From assembly GCA_023266355.1 (NCBI GenBank), contig JAHFQM010000004.1, positions 248,001-312,000 on the forward strand: DNA of 64,000 bases, written 5' to 3'. Position 1 is the stretch's first letter. The number at the start of each line of letters is the position of its first letter. Origin of the DNA: Aquabacterium sp. GTDB lineage: Bacteria; Pseudomonadota; Gammaproteobacteria; Burkholderiales; Burkholderiaceae_C. Positions 47,399-57,220 of the stretch are shown here, one piece after another. The notes beneath the pieces are model-generated. The model did not search any database and was not told the DNA's origin. It worked only from the letters and a program-made list of their open reading frames with translations. A program made the position numbers and the translations under genes.

Positions 47399-48751
47399 AT
47401 GCCCCTGACGCGCACGCATCGCTGTTTGCCCCTGTGCTTCCTGCTCACCCTCGCAGGCCTGAGCCTGCCTGCCCGTGCGGTGGACCTGGTGGTGGCCACC
47501 GTGAACAACGGCCACATGCTGACGCTGCAGCGGCTGACGCCGCAGTTCGAGCGCAGCCACCCGGGCGTGCGCGTGAAATGGGTCACGCTCGAAGAGAACG
47601 CCTTGCGCCAGCAGGTCACGCGCGACATCGCCACGAAAGCAGGACAGTTCGACGTCATGACCCTCGGTGGCTACGAAGCCACGGTCTGGAGCGGCCGCGG
47701 CTGGCTCAAGCCGCTCACGCCGTCGCGCGGCTACGAGGTCGACGACCTGCTGCCCATGATCCGGCAGGCGCTGTCGCACGACAAACAGCTCTACGCCCTG
47801 CCCTTCTACGGCGAAAGCGTCATGACCCTGGTGCGCACCGACCTGCTGCAGCAGGCTGGCATCAGCCTGCCGCAACGCCCCAGCTGGGAGCAGGTGGCGC
47901 ACGCCGCGGCCCGCCTGCACGACCCGGCCAAGGGCGTCGCTGGCATCTGCCTGCGGGGCAAGCCCGGGTGGGGCGAGAACATGCCCCTGATCGGCATCAT
48001 GGCCAACACCCATGGCGGCCAGTGGTTCGACATGGGCTGGCGGCCGCAACTCACCACGGCGCCCTGGCGCCAGGCTGTCACGCTCTACAGCGAGCTGCTG
48101 CGCAAGCACGGGCCGGCCGGCGCGCAGGCCAATGGCTTCAACGAGAACCTGGCGCTGTTCTCGCAAGGGCGCTGCGCGATCTGGGTGGACGCCACCGTGG
48201 CCGGCGCCTTCGTGAACCGGGCCGAAGAGTCCCGCGTGGCAGGCAAGGTCGGCTTCCTGCAAGCGCCGGTGGGCAGCACGCCCAAAGGGGCGCAGTGGCT
48301 GTGGACCTGGGCGCTGGCCATCCCGGCCAGCTCCACCAAAACAGACGCAGCCCAGGCCTTCATCGAATGGGCCACCTCGCGGGAGTACATCGCGCTGGTC
48401 GCCCGCACCGAGGGCTGGAGCGCCGTGCCCTCCGGCACGCGCCGCTCCACCTACGCCAACCCGGCCTTCCGCCAAGCCAACCCGCACGCGGAGGTCGAGT
48501 TGAACGCGCTCGCCGCCGCCGACCAGAACGACCCCACGCTGCCACGCTCGCCCTACGTGGGCATCCAGTGGGTGGGCATCCCGGAGTTCCAGGCCATCGG
48601 GACGGTGGTGGGCCAGCAGATCAGCACCTTGCTGCAGCCGCAACCGCCCAAGGTCGAGAAGGTGCTGGCCCAGGCCCAGCAGGCCGTCGAGCGCAAGATG
48701 CGCGAAGCCGGCTACCTCAAGAACGGCGTCAAGGATGGCGCCAAGGACTGA
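47399..48751 (+). CDS. Extracellular solute-binding protein, family 1 (sugar/polyol type)
   Basis: 450 aa with signal peptide ending PARA (about 27). FERSHPGVRVKWVTLEENALRQQVTRDIATKAGQFDVMTLGGYEA and ALPFYGESVMTLVRTDLLQQAGI are typical of cluster B/D polyol-binding proteins (MtlE/SmoE-like). No permease or ATPase genes are near, so it either feeds a distant transporter or acts as the ligand sensor for the divergent dCACHE kinase. Convergent with bioD. Confidence 0.85.
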   Translation: MPLTRTHRCLPLCFLLTLAGLSLPARAVDLVVATVNNGHMLTLQRLTPQFERSHPGVRVKWVTLEENALRQQVTRDIATKAGQFDVMTLGGYEATVWSGRGWLKPLTPSRGYEVDDLLPMIRQALSHDKQLYALPFYGESVMTLVRTDLLQQAGISLPQRPSWEQVAHAAARLHDPAKGVAGICLRGKPGWGENMPLIGIMANTHGGQWFDMGWRPQLTTAPWRQAVTLYSELLRKHGPAGAQANGFNENLALFSQGRCAIWVDATVAGAFVNRAEESRVAGKVGFLQAPVGSTPKGAQWLWTWALAIPASSTKTDAAQAFIEWATSREYIALVARTEGWSAVPSGTRRSTYANPAFRQANPHAEVELNALAAADQNDPTLPRSPYVGIQWVGIPEFQAIGTVVGQQISTLLQPQPPKVEKVLAQAQQAVERKMREAGYLKNGVKDGAKD

Positions 48752-49504
48752 TCAGGGGCTCGGCCCTGCCGGCAGGCGCATCTCAGCGCCCAGCACAGCC
48801 ACATCGGCCTGAGGGTCCCACGGGAAATGCGCCAGCATCGGCGCCTGCAGGCGGGCCCGCAGCGTGGCCAGGTTGGCGGCTTGCTCGGGCATGTCGGCAT
48901 CGACCACATTGGCCACCCAGCCGGCCAGGCGCAGGCCGCGCGCCAGGATGGCTTCTTGTGTCAGCAAGGCGTGGTTGAGGCAGCCCAGGCGCAGCCCCAC
49001 CACCAGCACGATGGGCAGGCGCAGGCGCTGGGCCAGGTCGGCACTGGTGGCCCAGCCATCGTCGCCCGCGGTGGCATCGGCCGGGTCGGGCTCGCACAGG
49101 GGCACGATGAAGCCGCCCGCGCCCTCCACCACGACCGCATCGGCATGCTGGCGCAAGGCGTGGAAGCTGGCTTCGATGTGGGACAGGTCGATGCGCTGGC
49201 CATCGCGCCGCGCGGCGATGTGCGGCGACAGCGGATCGGGCATCGCATAGGGGTTGTCGAAGGCGGGCGGCACGGCCAGGCTGGAAGCCGCGCGCAAGGC
49301 GGCGACGTCCTCGTTGAGCCAATGGCCTGGATGGCCCGGATGGCCCTCTTCACCAGCCACCCAGTCGCACCCTGCCGCCACCGGCTTCATGCCGACCACG
49401 CGCGCATGGCCTGCCTGGCGCAGGGCGTGGATGAGGGCGCAGCTCACGCGGGTCTTGCCCACGCCGGTGTCGGTGCCGGTGACGAAAAAGGCCGGATGGG
49501 GCAT
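48752..49504 (-). CDS. bioD: Dethiobiotin synthetase
   Basis: ATP-dependent ureido-ring closure of DAPA. 250 aa from the ATG at 49504: VTGTDTGVGKT P-loop (about 7-17), GMKPVAAGCD substrate loop, VVEGAGGF. A longer frame to 49639 is antisense/read-through of the bioA end. 52 bases after bioA. A stop codon directly abuts the stop of the convergent binding-protein gene (48751/48752). Confidence 0.95.
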   Translation of the reverse strand: MPHPAFFVTGTDTGVGKTRVSCALIHALRQAGHARVVGMKPVAAGCDWVAGEEGHPGHPGHWLNEDVAALRAASSLAVPPAFDNPYAMPDPLSPHIAARRDGQRIDLSHIEASFHALRQHADAVVVEGAGGFIVPLCEPDPADATAGDDGWATSADLAQRLRLPIVLVVGLRLGCLNHALLTQEAILARGLRLAGWVANVVDADMPEQAANLATLRARLQAPMLAHFPWDPQADVAVLGAEMRLPAGPSP

Positions 49505-49556
49505 GGCGGGGTGCTTCCTGGTGGGGCTGCTGTGCTGCTGTGCTTGCACCGCAGGC

Positions 49557-50957
49557 TCAGGCCATCGGTGCGGTCGCGGCGATCGCGCCCGACGCCGCGG
49601 TGTGCGCCGGCAAGGCATCGACCTCGGCCAGCACCGCATCGAGCACGGACAGCAAGCCGTCGGCCAGGAAGCGCTGGTCGTCCGGGCTCAGCACATAGGG
49701 CGGCATGACGTACAGCGTGTGCCCGATGGGGCGCAGCAGCAAGCCGGCGTCGAGTGCGGCGCGGTGGTAGCGCTGCGCGAAGGTCGGCTCGGTGGTGTCG
49801 ATGTCCCAGGCCCAGACCATGCCGATGTGGCGGTGCGCCTTCACGCGCGGGTGGCGGCGCAGCGGTTCGGTCAAGGCATGGAAATGCGCGGCAGCCTCGC
49901 GGTTGCGGGCCAGCACATCGCGGCCTTGGGCGTCGCGCGCGGCGAAGGTGTCGAGCACGGCCAGCGCGGCCCGGCAGGCCAGCGGGTTGCCCGTGTACGA
50001 GTGCGAGTGCAGGAAGCCGTGCACGGTGCGGTCGTCCCAGAAGGCCTGGTAGACGGCATCGGTGGTCAGCACGGCCGACAGCGGCATCACACCGCCGGTC
50101 AGGCCCTTGCTCAGGCAGATGAAGTCGGGCTTGACGGCCACGCCATCGGGCCCGATGGCCTGCTGGTGCGCGAACAGCGTGCCGGTGCGGCCAAAGCCCA
50201 CGGCGATCTCGTCGGCGATCCAGTGCACCTGGTGCTGATCGCACAGGCGGCGCACGGCCACGAGGTAGGCGGGGTCGTGCATGGCCATGCCGGCCGCGCC
50301 CTGCACCAAGGGCTCCAGGATGATGGCGGCGATCTCCTGCGCGTGTTCGGCCAGGTGCGCGGCCAGCGCGTCGATGCAATGCTGCAGATGCTGTTCGGCC
50401 GACACCCCCGGCGCGGCGCGGCGCGGGTCGGGCGAAGGCAGCGTGGCGCTCAGGCGCAGCAGCGGCGCGTAGGCTTCGCGGAACAGCGGGATGTCGGTGA
50501 CCGACAAGGCCCCGGCGGTCTCGCCGTGGTAGCCGCCTTCCAGGCCGATGAAGCGGTGCTTGCCGGCTTGGCCGCGGTTGCGCCAGCTGTGTGCGCTCAT
50601 CTTCAGCGAGATCTCGGTGGCGCTGGCGCCGTCGCTGGCGTAAAACGCATGGCCCAGGCCGGTGAGCTGACCCAGGCGCTCGGACAACTCGACCACCGGC
50701 GGGTGCGTGAGCCCGGCCAGCATGATGTGGTCAACGCGGCCGAGCTGGTCGGTGATGGCTTCGCGGATGGGCGCGAAACCGTGGCCGAACAGGTTCACCC
50801 ACCACGAGCTGACGGCGTCCAGGATGCGGTGGCCGGCATCGTCCACCAACCAGGGCCCCTCGGCCGACACGATGGCGCGCGGCGGCAGCTGCTCGTGCTG
50901 CTTCATCTGCGTGCAGGGGTGCCAGACGGCCTGGCGGCTGCGTTCGGACCAGTTCAT
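49557..50957 (-). CDS. bioA: Adenosylmethionine-8-amino-7-oxononanoate aminotransferase
   Basis: Makes DAPA from KAPA using SAM as amino donor and PLP. 466 aa: VWHPCTQMKQH and SSWWVNLFGHG substrate sites, YASDGASATEISLKMS, GLEGGYHGET, DEIAVGFGRTG and the PLP lysine in LSKGLTGGVMPLS. Slightly longer than average because of an Ala-rich C-terminus. 27 bases after queD on the same strand, so biotin and queuosine genes may share a transcript. Confidence 0.96.
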   Translation of the reverse strand: MNWSERSRQAVWHPCTQMKQHEQLPPRAIVSAEGPWLVDDAGHRILDAVSSWWVNLFGHGFAPIREAITDQLGRVDHIMLAGLTHPPVVELSERLGQLTGLGHAFYASDGASATEISLKMSAHSWRNRGQAGKHRFIGLEGGYHGETAGALSVTDIPLFREAYAPLLRLSATLPSPDPRRAAPGVSAEQHLQHCIDALAAHLAEHAQEIAAIILEPLVQGAAGMAMHDPAYLVAVRRLCDQHQVHWIADEIAVGFGRTGTLFAHQQAIGPDGVAVKPDFICLSKGLTGGVMPLSAVLTTDAVYQAFWDDRTVHGFLHSHSYTGNPLACRAALAVLDTFAARDAQGRDVLARNREAAAHFHALTEPLRRHPRVKAHRHIGMVWAWDIDTTEPTFAQRYHRAALDAGLLLRPIGHTLYVMPPYVLSPDDQRFLADGLLSVLDAVLAEVDALPAHTAASGAIAATAPMA

Positions 50958-50984
50958 GGCGGTGCTGAGCGCTGTGCGTGGCGT

Positions 50985-51380
50985 TCAGGCCGCGGCGCCG
51001 CTGTCGGGGCCTGGGCCTGGGCGGTATTCACAGCGGTCGCCCGCCGCGCGCGACACCACCACCGCGCTGACCTGCGGGATCTGCTGGCGGGCCCGCTCGT
51101 GGATGAACACGCAGAGGTTCTCCAACGTGGGCGCGCCCAGGCCGGCCACTTCGTCGAGGAAGTGATGGTCAAGCTGGTTGCGGATGCCCGCGATCACGGC
51201 GCGCAGCTCCGCCAGGTCCACCACCATGCCGGAATCGGCCTGGCGCTCGCCGCGCACGATGACCTCGGCCGTGTAGGTGTGGCCGTGGATGCGGCGGCTG
51301 CCGGCGGCCTCCTCGGGCGAGACCTGACGCTTGAGCGTGTGGGCGGCATCGAAAGCAAAGGTCTGGCTCAACTCGAACAT
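50985..51380 (-). CDS. queD: 6-carboxy-5,6,7,8-tetrahydropterin synthase QueD
   Basis: 131 aa. Zn ligands: His in FDAAHTL and the pair in RRIHGHTY; QLDHHFLDE and PTLENLCVFIHE complete the T-fold signature. Converts dihydroneopterin triphosphate in queuosine/7-deazaguanine synthesis. The usual catalytic Cys (C in the SPEEAAG.. loop of many homologues) is not obvious. Follows queE by 53 bases. Confidence 0.92.
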   Translation of the reverse strand: MFELSQTFAFDAAHTLKRQVSPEEAAGSRRIHGHTYTAEVIVRGERQADSGMVVDLAELRAVIAGIRNQLDHHFLDEVAGLGAPTLENLCVFIHERARQQIPQVSAVVVSRAAGDRCEYRPGPGPDSGAAA

Positions 51381-51433
51381 CGGGGGGTCCTCACAGCGAG
51401 GGGGTCAGGGAGGTGGGAAGAATCGGGCGCGCT

Positions 51434-52105
51434 TCAACGGATGCCCAGAGATTTGTGCGTCTGCACGCTCAACAGCCACTCGGGGTGGTCCAGGCACCAT
51501 TGCACAGCCCAGGCCGCAGCGTGTTGACGGGCCGCAGCATCGGCGCTGTCCATGGCCTGCACGCGGCGCTGGCCGAACTGCCACGACGACATCGCCTGCA
51601 AATCAGCCTCGCTGAAACCGGTTTGCGGCACCACCACTTTCAACTCGTGGCCCGAGGTCTGCACCACGGTCGAGCCGGCCTTGGGGCTGACGCAGACCCA
51701 GTCCAGGCCCGCCGGTGCGGCGATGGTGCCATTGGTTTCCACCGCGATCAGGAAGCCCTCGGCGTGCAGGGCGTCGATCAGGTCGGCATCGACTTGCAGC
51801 AGCGGCTCGCCACCGGTCAGCACCACGAAGCGCTGGCCCTTGCGGCCGGCCTCGGTGTCGGGCCAGAAGCTGGCGATGCGCACGGCCAGGGCCTCGGCGT
51901 GCTCGAACTTGCCGCCGCCCAGGCCATCGGTGCCGACGAAATCGGTGTCACAGAAACGGCAGACGGCCGTGGCGCGGTCGGCCTCGCGGCCCGACCACAG
52001 GTTGCAGCCCGCGAAGCGGCAGAACACCGCAGGGCGCCCGGCGTGCGTGCCTTCGCCCTGCAGGGTGTAGAACATTTCCTTGACGCTGTAGCTCACGCTG
52101 CCCAC
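51434..52105 (-). CDS. queE: 7-carboxy-7-deazaguanine synthase QueE
   Basis: Radical-SAM enzyme converting 6-carboxytetrahydropterin to CDG. 223 aa: LQGEGTHAGRPAVFCRFAGCNLW, then an expanded cluster motif C-x14-CRFC (the long-loop form seen in proteobacteria), LTGGEPLLQ, AVETNGT and VSPKAG. Ends LLSVQTHKSLGIR, as in the family. Ten bases after the small membrane protein gene. Confidence 0.95.
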   Translation of the reverse strand: MGSVSYSVKEMFYTLQGEGTHAGRPAVFCRFAGCNLWSGREADRATAVCRFCDTDFVGTDGLGGGKFEHAEALAVRIASFWPDTEAGRKGQRFVVLTGGEPLLQVDADLIDALHAEGFLIAVETNGTIAAPAGLDWVCVSPKAGSTVVQTSGHELKVVVPQTGFSEADLQAMSSWQFGQRRVQAMDSADAAARQHAAAWAVQWCLDHPEWLLSVQTHKSLGIR

Positions 52106-52115
52106 TCCTGAAGAC

Positions 52116-52454
52116 TCACCGCAACCCGGTCCACCAAACGGCCAGCGCCGAGGCCAGCACCAAACCGGCGTACGTCGCCATGGCCCCGTCGCGGCCCATC
52201 ACCAGCAAGCCGGCGACCAGCACGGCCACATTCAGCGCGGCGCACCAGCGCACCTGGCGCCACCACCCGGCCGACTTCAGCGCCTGCCACCACACCAGGC
52301 GCGCCATGGCCGGCACCAGGACCGCCATGGCCAGCGCCGGCAGGAAGAAATTCAAGAGGTGGCTGAGAAATTGACCCACATCATGGGGGGTCGGGTGCAG
52401 GAAAGCCCCGCGCCGACCGATGAGCAAAGGGAAGATTTTATAATCAACGACCAT
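52116..52454 (-). CDS. Small membrane protein of unknown function
   Basis: 112 aa from the ATG at 52454, or 87 aa from the GTG at 52379, which would begin [23 protein letters not shown] and looks more natural. Three hydrophobic spans, short Arg/Trp-rich loops. The longer start overlaps the hemA start codon on the opposite strand (CAT/ATG at 52452-52454), so the GTG start is favoured. Precedes queE by 10 bases; function unknown. Confidence 0.65.
   Translation of the reverse strand: MVVDYKIFPLLIGRRGAFLHPTPHDVGQFLSHLLNFFLPALAMAVLVPAMARLVWWQALKSAGWWRQVRWCAALNVAVLVAGLLVMGRDGAMATYAGLVLASALAVWWTGLR
52439..52444 (+). promoter_or_regulatory. -10 element of hemA (possible leaderless start)
   Basis: A perfect TATAAT ending 8 bases before the hemA ATG (52453). 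With usual spacing transcription would begin at about 52451-52453. No Shine-Dalgarno sequence lies between it and the ATG; a recognisable -35 is not clear. Confidence 0.55.
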
Positions 52455-53880
52455 GACCGTCCTGACCCTGGGCCTGAACCACCACACTGCCGCCGTTGAT
52501 CTGCGGGGCAGATTCGCGTTCGCGGTGGAGCAACTCAGCCCCGCCCTGCGCCAGTTGCACGAGCGCCTGGCCTCGCCGAACGGGTCGGCGCACGCGGGCA
52601 ACGCCCATGCCGCGCCCCCCGAAGTCGCCCTGCTGTCCACCTGCAACCGCACCGAGCTGTACTGCGCGCCGGGCGGCCTGGGCGCCTCGGCCGGGGCCGT
52701 GCGCCACGCCGCCATCGAGTGGCTGGCCCACGTCGGCCAAGTCAGCCAGGAAGAATTGCTGCGCCACACCTACCTGCTGGAAGATGGACAAGCGGCCCGC
52801 CACGCCTTCCGCGTCGCCAGCGGCCTGGATTCCATGGTGCTGGGCGAGCCGCAAATCCTCGGTCAGATGAAGCAGGCCGTGCGCGAGGCCGACACCGCCG
52901 GCACCCTGGGCACCACCCTGCACCAGCTCTTCCAGCGCGGATTCGCCGTGGCCAAGGAGGTGCGCACCTCCACCGAAATCGGCGCGCACTCCATCAGCAT
53001 GGCCGCTGCCGCCGTGCGCCTGGCCGGCGAGCTCTTCGAAGACCTGGGCCGCACCCGCGTGCTCTTCGTGGGCGCAGGCGAGATGATCGAGCTCACCGCC
53101 ACGCACTTCGCCGCCCGCACGCCGCGCGCCATGGCCGTGGCCAACCGCACCCTGGAGCGCGGCGAAAAGCTCGCCACCCACCTCGGTGCCCAGGCCATCC
53201 GCCTGGCCGACCTGCCCGACCGCCTTCACGAGTTCGACATCGTCGTCTCCTGCACCGCCAGCACCCTGCCCATCATCGGCCTGGGCGCGGTCGAGCGCGC
53301 GCTCAAGGCCCGCAAGCGCCGCCCCATGTTCATGGTGGACCTGGCCGTGCCGCGCGACATCGAACCCGAAGTGGCGCGCCTGGGCGACGTCTACCTCTAC
53401 ACCGTCGATGACCTCTCCGCCCTGGTGCAAACCGCCAGCGAGAAGCGCCAGGCCGCCGTCGCCCAGGCCGAGGCCATCATCGAAACCGGCGTGCAAGGCT
53501 TCGTGAGCTGGCTGGACCAGCGCACCACCGTGCCTCTCATCCAGGCCCTGCACACCCAAGCCGACGCCTGGCGCGCCACCGAAATCGCCCGCGCCCGCAA
53601 GCTGCTGGCCAAGGGAGAAGACGTCGAAGCCGTGCTGGACGCCCTCTCGCGCGGCCTCACGCAAAAGATGCTGCACGGCGCCCTGGCCGAGCTGCACAGC
53701 GCCGACACCCGCCACCGCCCGCAGGTGGCCGCCTCGCTGTCGCGCCTGTTCCTGCGCGGTGAACTGACGCCCGCACGCGCAGGCGCAGGCACAGGCACAA
53801 GCGCCGCCCCCCGCGCCACACCTGGCCAGCCCGAGCGCTCGCGCCACGCCGATCCCGCAGACCCCGAGGACCTCGCGTGA
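52453..53880 (+). CDS. hemA: Glutamyl-tRNA reductase
   Basis: NADPH-dependent first step of C5 tetrapyrrole synthesis: glutamyl-tRNA to glutamate-1-semialdehyde. 475 aa: [18 protein letters not shown] start, nucleophilic Cys in STCNRTELY (about 58), [26 protein letters not shown] Rossmann loop, and a long C-terminal dimerisation helix. The extreme C-terminus is a Pro/Thr/Ala extension. Overlaps prfA (GTGA). Confidence 0.97.
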   Translation: MTVLTLGLNHHTAAVDLRGRFAFAVEQLSPALRQLHERLASPNGSAHAGNAHAAPPEVALLSTCNRTELYCAPGGLGASAGAVRHAAIEWLAHVGQVSQEELLRHTYLLEDGQAARHAFRVASGLDSMVLGEPQILGQMKQAVREADTAGTLGTTLHQLFQRGFAVAKEVRTSTEIGAHSISMAAAAVRLAGELFEDLGRTRVLFVGAGEMIELTATHFAARTPRAMAVANRTLERGEKLATHLGAQAIRLADLPDRLHEFDIVVSCTASTLPIIGLGAVERALKARKRRPMFMVDLAVPRDIEPEVARLGDVYLYTVDDLSALVQTASEKRQAAVAQAEAIIETGVQGFVSWLDQRTTVPLIQALHTQADAWRATEIARARKLLAKGEDVEAVLDALSRGLTQKMLHGALAELHSADTRHRPQVAASLSRLFLRGELTPARAGAGTGTSAAPRATPGQPERSRHADPADPEDLA

Positions 53881-54989
53881 GCCTGCAGCTCGCGCCCGCC
53901 CTGGCTTCATCGCTCGACCGCCTGGCCCGCCGCCTGCAGGAGCTCGACGCGGCCCTGTCCGACCCCGCCATCGCCGCCGACAACCGGCGCTTCCGCGAGC
54001 TCTCGCGCGAACACGCCGAGGTCAGCGAAGTCTGTGAGCTCGCACGCCGCCACACCCAGCGCGATGCCGACCTCGCCACCGCCCGCCAGATGCTGGACGA
54101 GGCCGGCAACGATGCGGACATGCGCGCCATGGCCCAGGAAGAAATCGCCGCCGCCGAGGCCGAGCTCGACGCCCTGGTGGCCCAGCTGCAAACCGCCCTG
54201 CTGCCACGCGACCCGGACGACGCCCGCCCCGCCTTCGTCGAGATCCGCGCCGGCACCGGCGGCGACGAATCCGCCCTCTTCGCCGCCGACCTGGCCCGCA
54301 TGTACACCCGCTTCGCCGAGCGCCGCGGCTGGGCCAGCGAAGTGATGTCGGCCAGCGAATCCGACCTGGGCGGCTACAAGGAAGTCGTCATCCGCATCGA
54401 AGGGCCGCAGGCCTACGGCCAGCTCAAGTTCGAGTCCGGCGGCCACCGCGTGCAGCGCGTGCCCGTCACCGAAACGCAAGGCCGCATCCACACCAGCGCC
54501 TGCACCGTGGCCGTGCTGCCAGAGCCCGACGAGGCAGAAGCCGTCAAGCTCAACCCGGCCGACCTGCGCATCGACACCTTCCGCGCCAGCGGCGCCGGCG
54601 GCCAGCACATCAACAAGACGGACTCGGCCGTGCGCGTCGTGCACCTGCCCACCGGCATCGTCGCCGAATGCCAGGACGGCCGCAGCCAGCACAGCAACAA
54701 GGCCAAGGCCTTGCAGGTGCTGCAAGCCCGCATCCAGGAAAAAGAGCGCAGCGAACGTGCCGCCAAGGAAGCCGCCACCCGCAAAGGCCTGATCGGCAGC
54801 GGCGACCGCTCCGACCGCATCCGCACCTACAACTTCCCGCAGGGCCGCCTGACCGACCACCGCATCAACCTCACGCTCTACAAGCTGGGCCTGGTGATGG
54901 AAGGCGAGCTCGACGACGTCGTGGCCGCGCTGGTCTCGGCCCAGGCCGCCGAGCAACTCGCCGAACTGGAGGCCGCCAGTGGCGTCTGA
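53877..54989 (+). CDS. prfA: Peptide chain release factor 1
   Basis: 370 aa, GTG start overlapping the hemA stop. Contains the PxT-region domain, [13 protein letters not shown] and the peptidyl-transferase GGQ in [16 protein letters not shown] (about 240), whose Gln is methylated by PrmC, the next gene. Ends in the usual [16 protein letters not shown]. Recognises UAG and UAA. Confidence 0.98.
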   Translation: MSLQLAPALASSLDRLARRLQELDAALSDPAIAADNRRFRELSREHAEVSEVCELARRHTQRDADLATARQMLDEAGNDADMRAMAQEEIAAAEAELDALVAQLQTALLPRDPDDARPAFVEIRAGTGGDESALFAADLARMYTRFAERRGWASEVMSASESDLGGYKEVVIRIEGPQAYGQLKFESGGHRVQRVPVTETQGRIHTSACTVAVLPEPDEAEAVKLNPADLRIDTFRASGAGGQHINKTDSAVRVVHLPTGIVAECQDGRSQHSNKAKALQVLQARIQEKERSERAAKEAATRKGLIGSGDRSDRIRTYNFPQGRLTDHRINLTLYKLGLVMEGELDDVVAALVSAQAAEQLAELEAASGV

Positions 54990-55845
54990 CGCATCCCGCC
55001 CGATGGCCACGGCATTGAGGGCACCCAGCACCGTCGCCCAGGCCCTGCAACACGCCCTCACCGCCGGCCTGGAACGCCTGGACGCCCAGCGCATCGTCGG
55101 CGGCGTGCTGGGCCGCTCCCGCACCTGGCTGCTGGCCCACGACACCGACGCCCTGAGCGAAGCCGACGCCCAGCGCATCGCCGCGCTCGTTGCCCGGCGC
55201 GCGGCCGGCGAGCCCCTGGCCTACCTGCACGGCGACCAGGAGTTCTTCGGGCTGAACCTGCGCGTCACGCCCGACGTGCTCATCCCCCGGCCAGACACCG
55301 AAACCCTGGTCAACTGGGCCCTGGACCTCCTGCCCAGCGACCGCCCCTGCCGCGTGGCCGACCTGGGCACCGGCAGCGGCGCCATCGCCCTGGCCATCGC
55401 CTCGCAACGCCCGCTGGCGGACGTCACCGCTGTCGATGTCTCGGATACCGCCCTGGCCGTGGCCCACAGCAACGCCCAGGCGCTTGGCCTGGCCCAGGTG
55501 CGCTTCGCGGCCGGCAGCTGGCTGGCGCCCCTGACCGGCCAGCGTTTCGACCTCATCGTCAGCAACCCGCCCTACATCGCCGAGGGCGACCCCCACCTGC
55601 CCGCCCTGCGCTTCGAGCCCATCACGGCGCTGACCGCCGGGCGCGACGGCCTGTCCGACCTGCGCCAGATCGTCGCGCAGGCCGGTGGGCATATTCACGG
55701 AAATGGCCACTTGCTGTTGGAGCACGGTTACGACCAGGCCGAGGCCGTGGCGCAACTGCTGCGCGATGCCGGTTTCACCGATGTGAGCACCCGCTTCGAC
55801 TTCGGCGGCCAGCCCCGCTGCACAGGCGGGCGTTGGCGCGGCTGA
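54979..55845 (+). CDS. prmC: Release factor glutamine methyltransferase
   Basis: 288 aa from a GTG at 54979 (11-base overlap with prfA) or 280 from the ATG at 55003. SAM site [16 protein letters not shown], catalytic NPPYIAEGD that binds the Gln side chain, and the N-terminal helical domain that contacts RF1. N5-methylates the GGQ glutamine of RF1/RF2. Confidence 0.95.
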   Translation: MASDASRPMATALRAPSTVAQALQHALTAGLERLDAQRIVGGVLGRSRTWLLAHDTDALSEADAQRIAALVARRAAGEPLAYLHGDQEFFGLNLRVTPDVLIPRPDTETLVNWALDLLPSDRPCRVADLGTGSGAIALAIASQRPLADVTAVDVSDTALAVAHSNAQALGLAQVRFAAGSWLAPLTGQRFDLIVSNPPYIAEGDPHLPALRFEPITALTAGRDGLSDLRQIVAQAGGHIHGNGHLLLEHGYDQAEAVAQLLRDAGFTDVSTRFDFGGQPRCTGGRWRG

Positions 55846-56003
55846 ACCCCTCGGGAAACTGCCCTTCTGGCCCGGCCTTGGATGGGGCAAATTGGACATC
55901 CCCCGCTTTTCACAGCGTGAAACAAGCCTGACGAAGGCTCACATCTCTGAAGCACAGGCTCAGCCTGGCCCCGTAGCATGAAGTCGTTCTCCAGGAGCGC
56001 ACC

Positions 56004-56789
56004 ATGTGCCCATCAACCCGCACCGCCACACCCGCCAGCCCCGCTGCCCTGCCCACCGGCCGCATGGTCCACATCGCCATGCTGGGCGGCATGTTGTGCG
56101 GCGCCCTGATCGCCCCAAGCGCCCAGGCGCAGATGGTGCCGCGCGCCGAACACTTCCTGCACCAGGGCCAGACCTCCGGCGTGACCGCCGTGCGCCTGCG
56201 CTGGGGTGGCGCGCCCGTGGTGGAAGAGACCCGTGGCCAGGGCCTGGCCCTCAAGGGGCCGACGCAGTGGCCGCACTGGGAAGGCCGCATCGGCGCCGTC
56301 ATCGACCGTCCCGTCAACCCTGTGCGTGACAGCTTCGTGCTAGCGCACCCCATGCAAGCCGGCCTGCAAATGCGCAGCATGCACGTGCTGTCCGACTACT
56401 ACGTGGGCGGCGGCTTCCGCGCCACCGTCGGCCTGGTCAGCGGCGAAGCCGGGCAAGCCTGGTGGTCCAGCGGCGACAACGGCGGCGGCCTCAACCTCAG
56501 CCTGCAGCACATCGACAGCCTGGGCGCGCCCGTCGGCCTGGGCCAGCAACGCGGCCTCACCCTGCCCCAGCCCAACGCCTACGTGGGCGCAGGCTACAGC
56601 ACCCGCCTGAGCAACCAGCAACAAAACGAAGTCTGGCGCTTCAACGCCGACTTCGGCCTCATCAACACCAGCGGCGCCAATGGCACGAGCCTGGCCAGCA
56701 TCCTGCAAGGCGAACGCACGCTGGACGAAGCCCTCCGCACGATGCGCATGCGCCCCGTGGTCAAGGTGTCCGTGGGCTACGCTTTTTGA
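56004..56789 (+). CDS. Putative outer-membrane-associated protein
   Basis: 261 aa with an SD (AGGAG) before the ATG, a probable signal peptide ending SAQAQ (about 43), and a mature region rich in alternating strands: MRSMHVLSDYYVGGGFRATVGLVSG, PNAYVGAGYSTRL, EVWRFNADFGLIN. It ends VKVSVGYAF, a terminal-Phe signature of BAM-inserted barrels. Eight or so strands are plausible. Not assigned to a named family. Lies between prmC and grxD. Confidence 0.65.
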   Translation: MCPSTRTATPASPAALPTGRMVHIAMLGGMLCGALIAPSAQAQMVPRAEHFLHQGQTSGVTAVRLRWGGAPVVEETRGQGLALKGPTQWPHWEGRIGAVIDRPVNPVRDSFVLAHPMQAGLQMRSMHVLSDYYVGGGFRATVGLVSGEAGQAWWSSGDNGGGLNLSLQHIDSLGAPVGLGQQRGLTLPQPNAYVGAGYSTRLSNQQQNEVWRFNADFGLINTSGANGTSLASILQGERTLDEALRTMRMRPVVKVSVGYAF

Positions 56790-56882
56790 CGCAGCAGGCC
56801 GAGGTCATTGCGGCGGCCGGCGCGCACACGCGTCAGGCCTGATATAACCGGGCCTGTTGATTTTTTCGAAGAAGCACCAGCC

Positions 56883-57194
56883 ATGAGCGACGTTCAGCAG
56901 CGCATCGACGCCCTTGTCAAAGGCCACAAAGTGGTCCTGTTCATGAAGGGCACTGCCCAGTTCCCGCAATGCGGCTTTTCCGGCCGCGCCATCCAGATCC
57001 TCAAGGCCTGTGGCGTCCAGGACATCACGACCGTGAACGTGCTGGAAGACGAAGGCATCCGCCAAGGCATCAAGGCCTACGCCAACTGGCCCACCATCCC
57101 GCAGCTCTACGTCAACGGCGAGTTCGTCGGCGGCTCCGACATCATGATGGAGATGTACCAGGCCGGCGAACTGCAGCAAGAACTCGCCAAGTGA
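56883..57194 (+). CDS. grxD: Monothiol glutaredoxin Grx4
   Basis: 103 aa. CGFS motif (PQCGFSGRA, about 29-37), FMKGTAQFP, WPTIPQLYVNGEFVGGSDI. CGFS glutaredoxins bridge a 2Fe-2S cluster with glutathione and pass it to ErpA/BolA-type partners. Start chosen at 56883 by family length. Confidence 0.96.
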   Translation: MSDVQQRIDALVKGHKVVLFMKGTAQFPQCGFSGRAIQILKACGVQDITTVNVLEDEGIRQGIKAYANWPTIPQLYVNGEFVGGSDIMMEMYQAGELQQELAK

Positions 57195-57220
57195 GCCTGG
57201 CCACGCCTGGCCAGCCCCCC

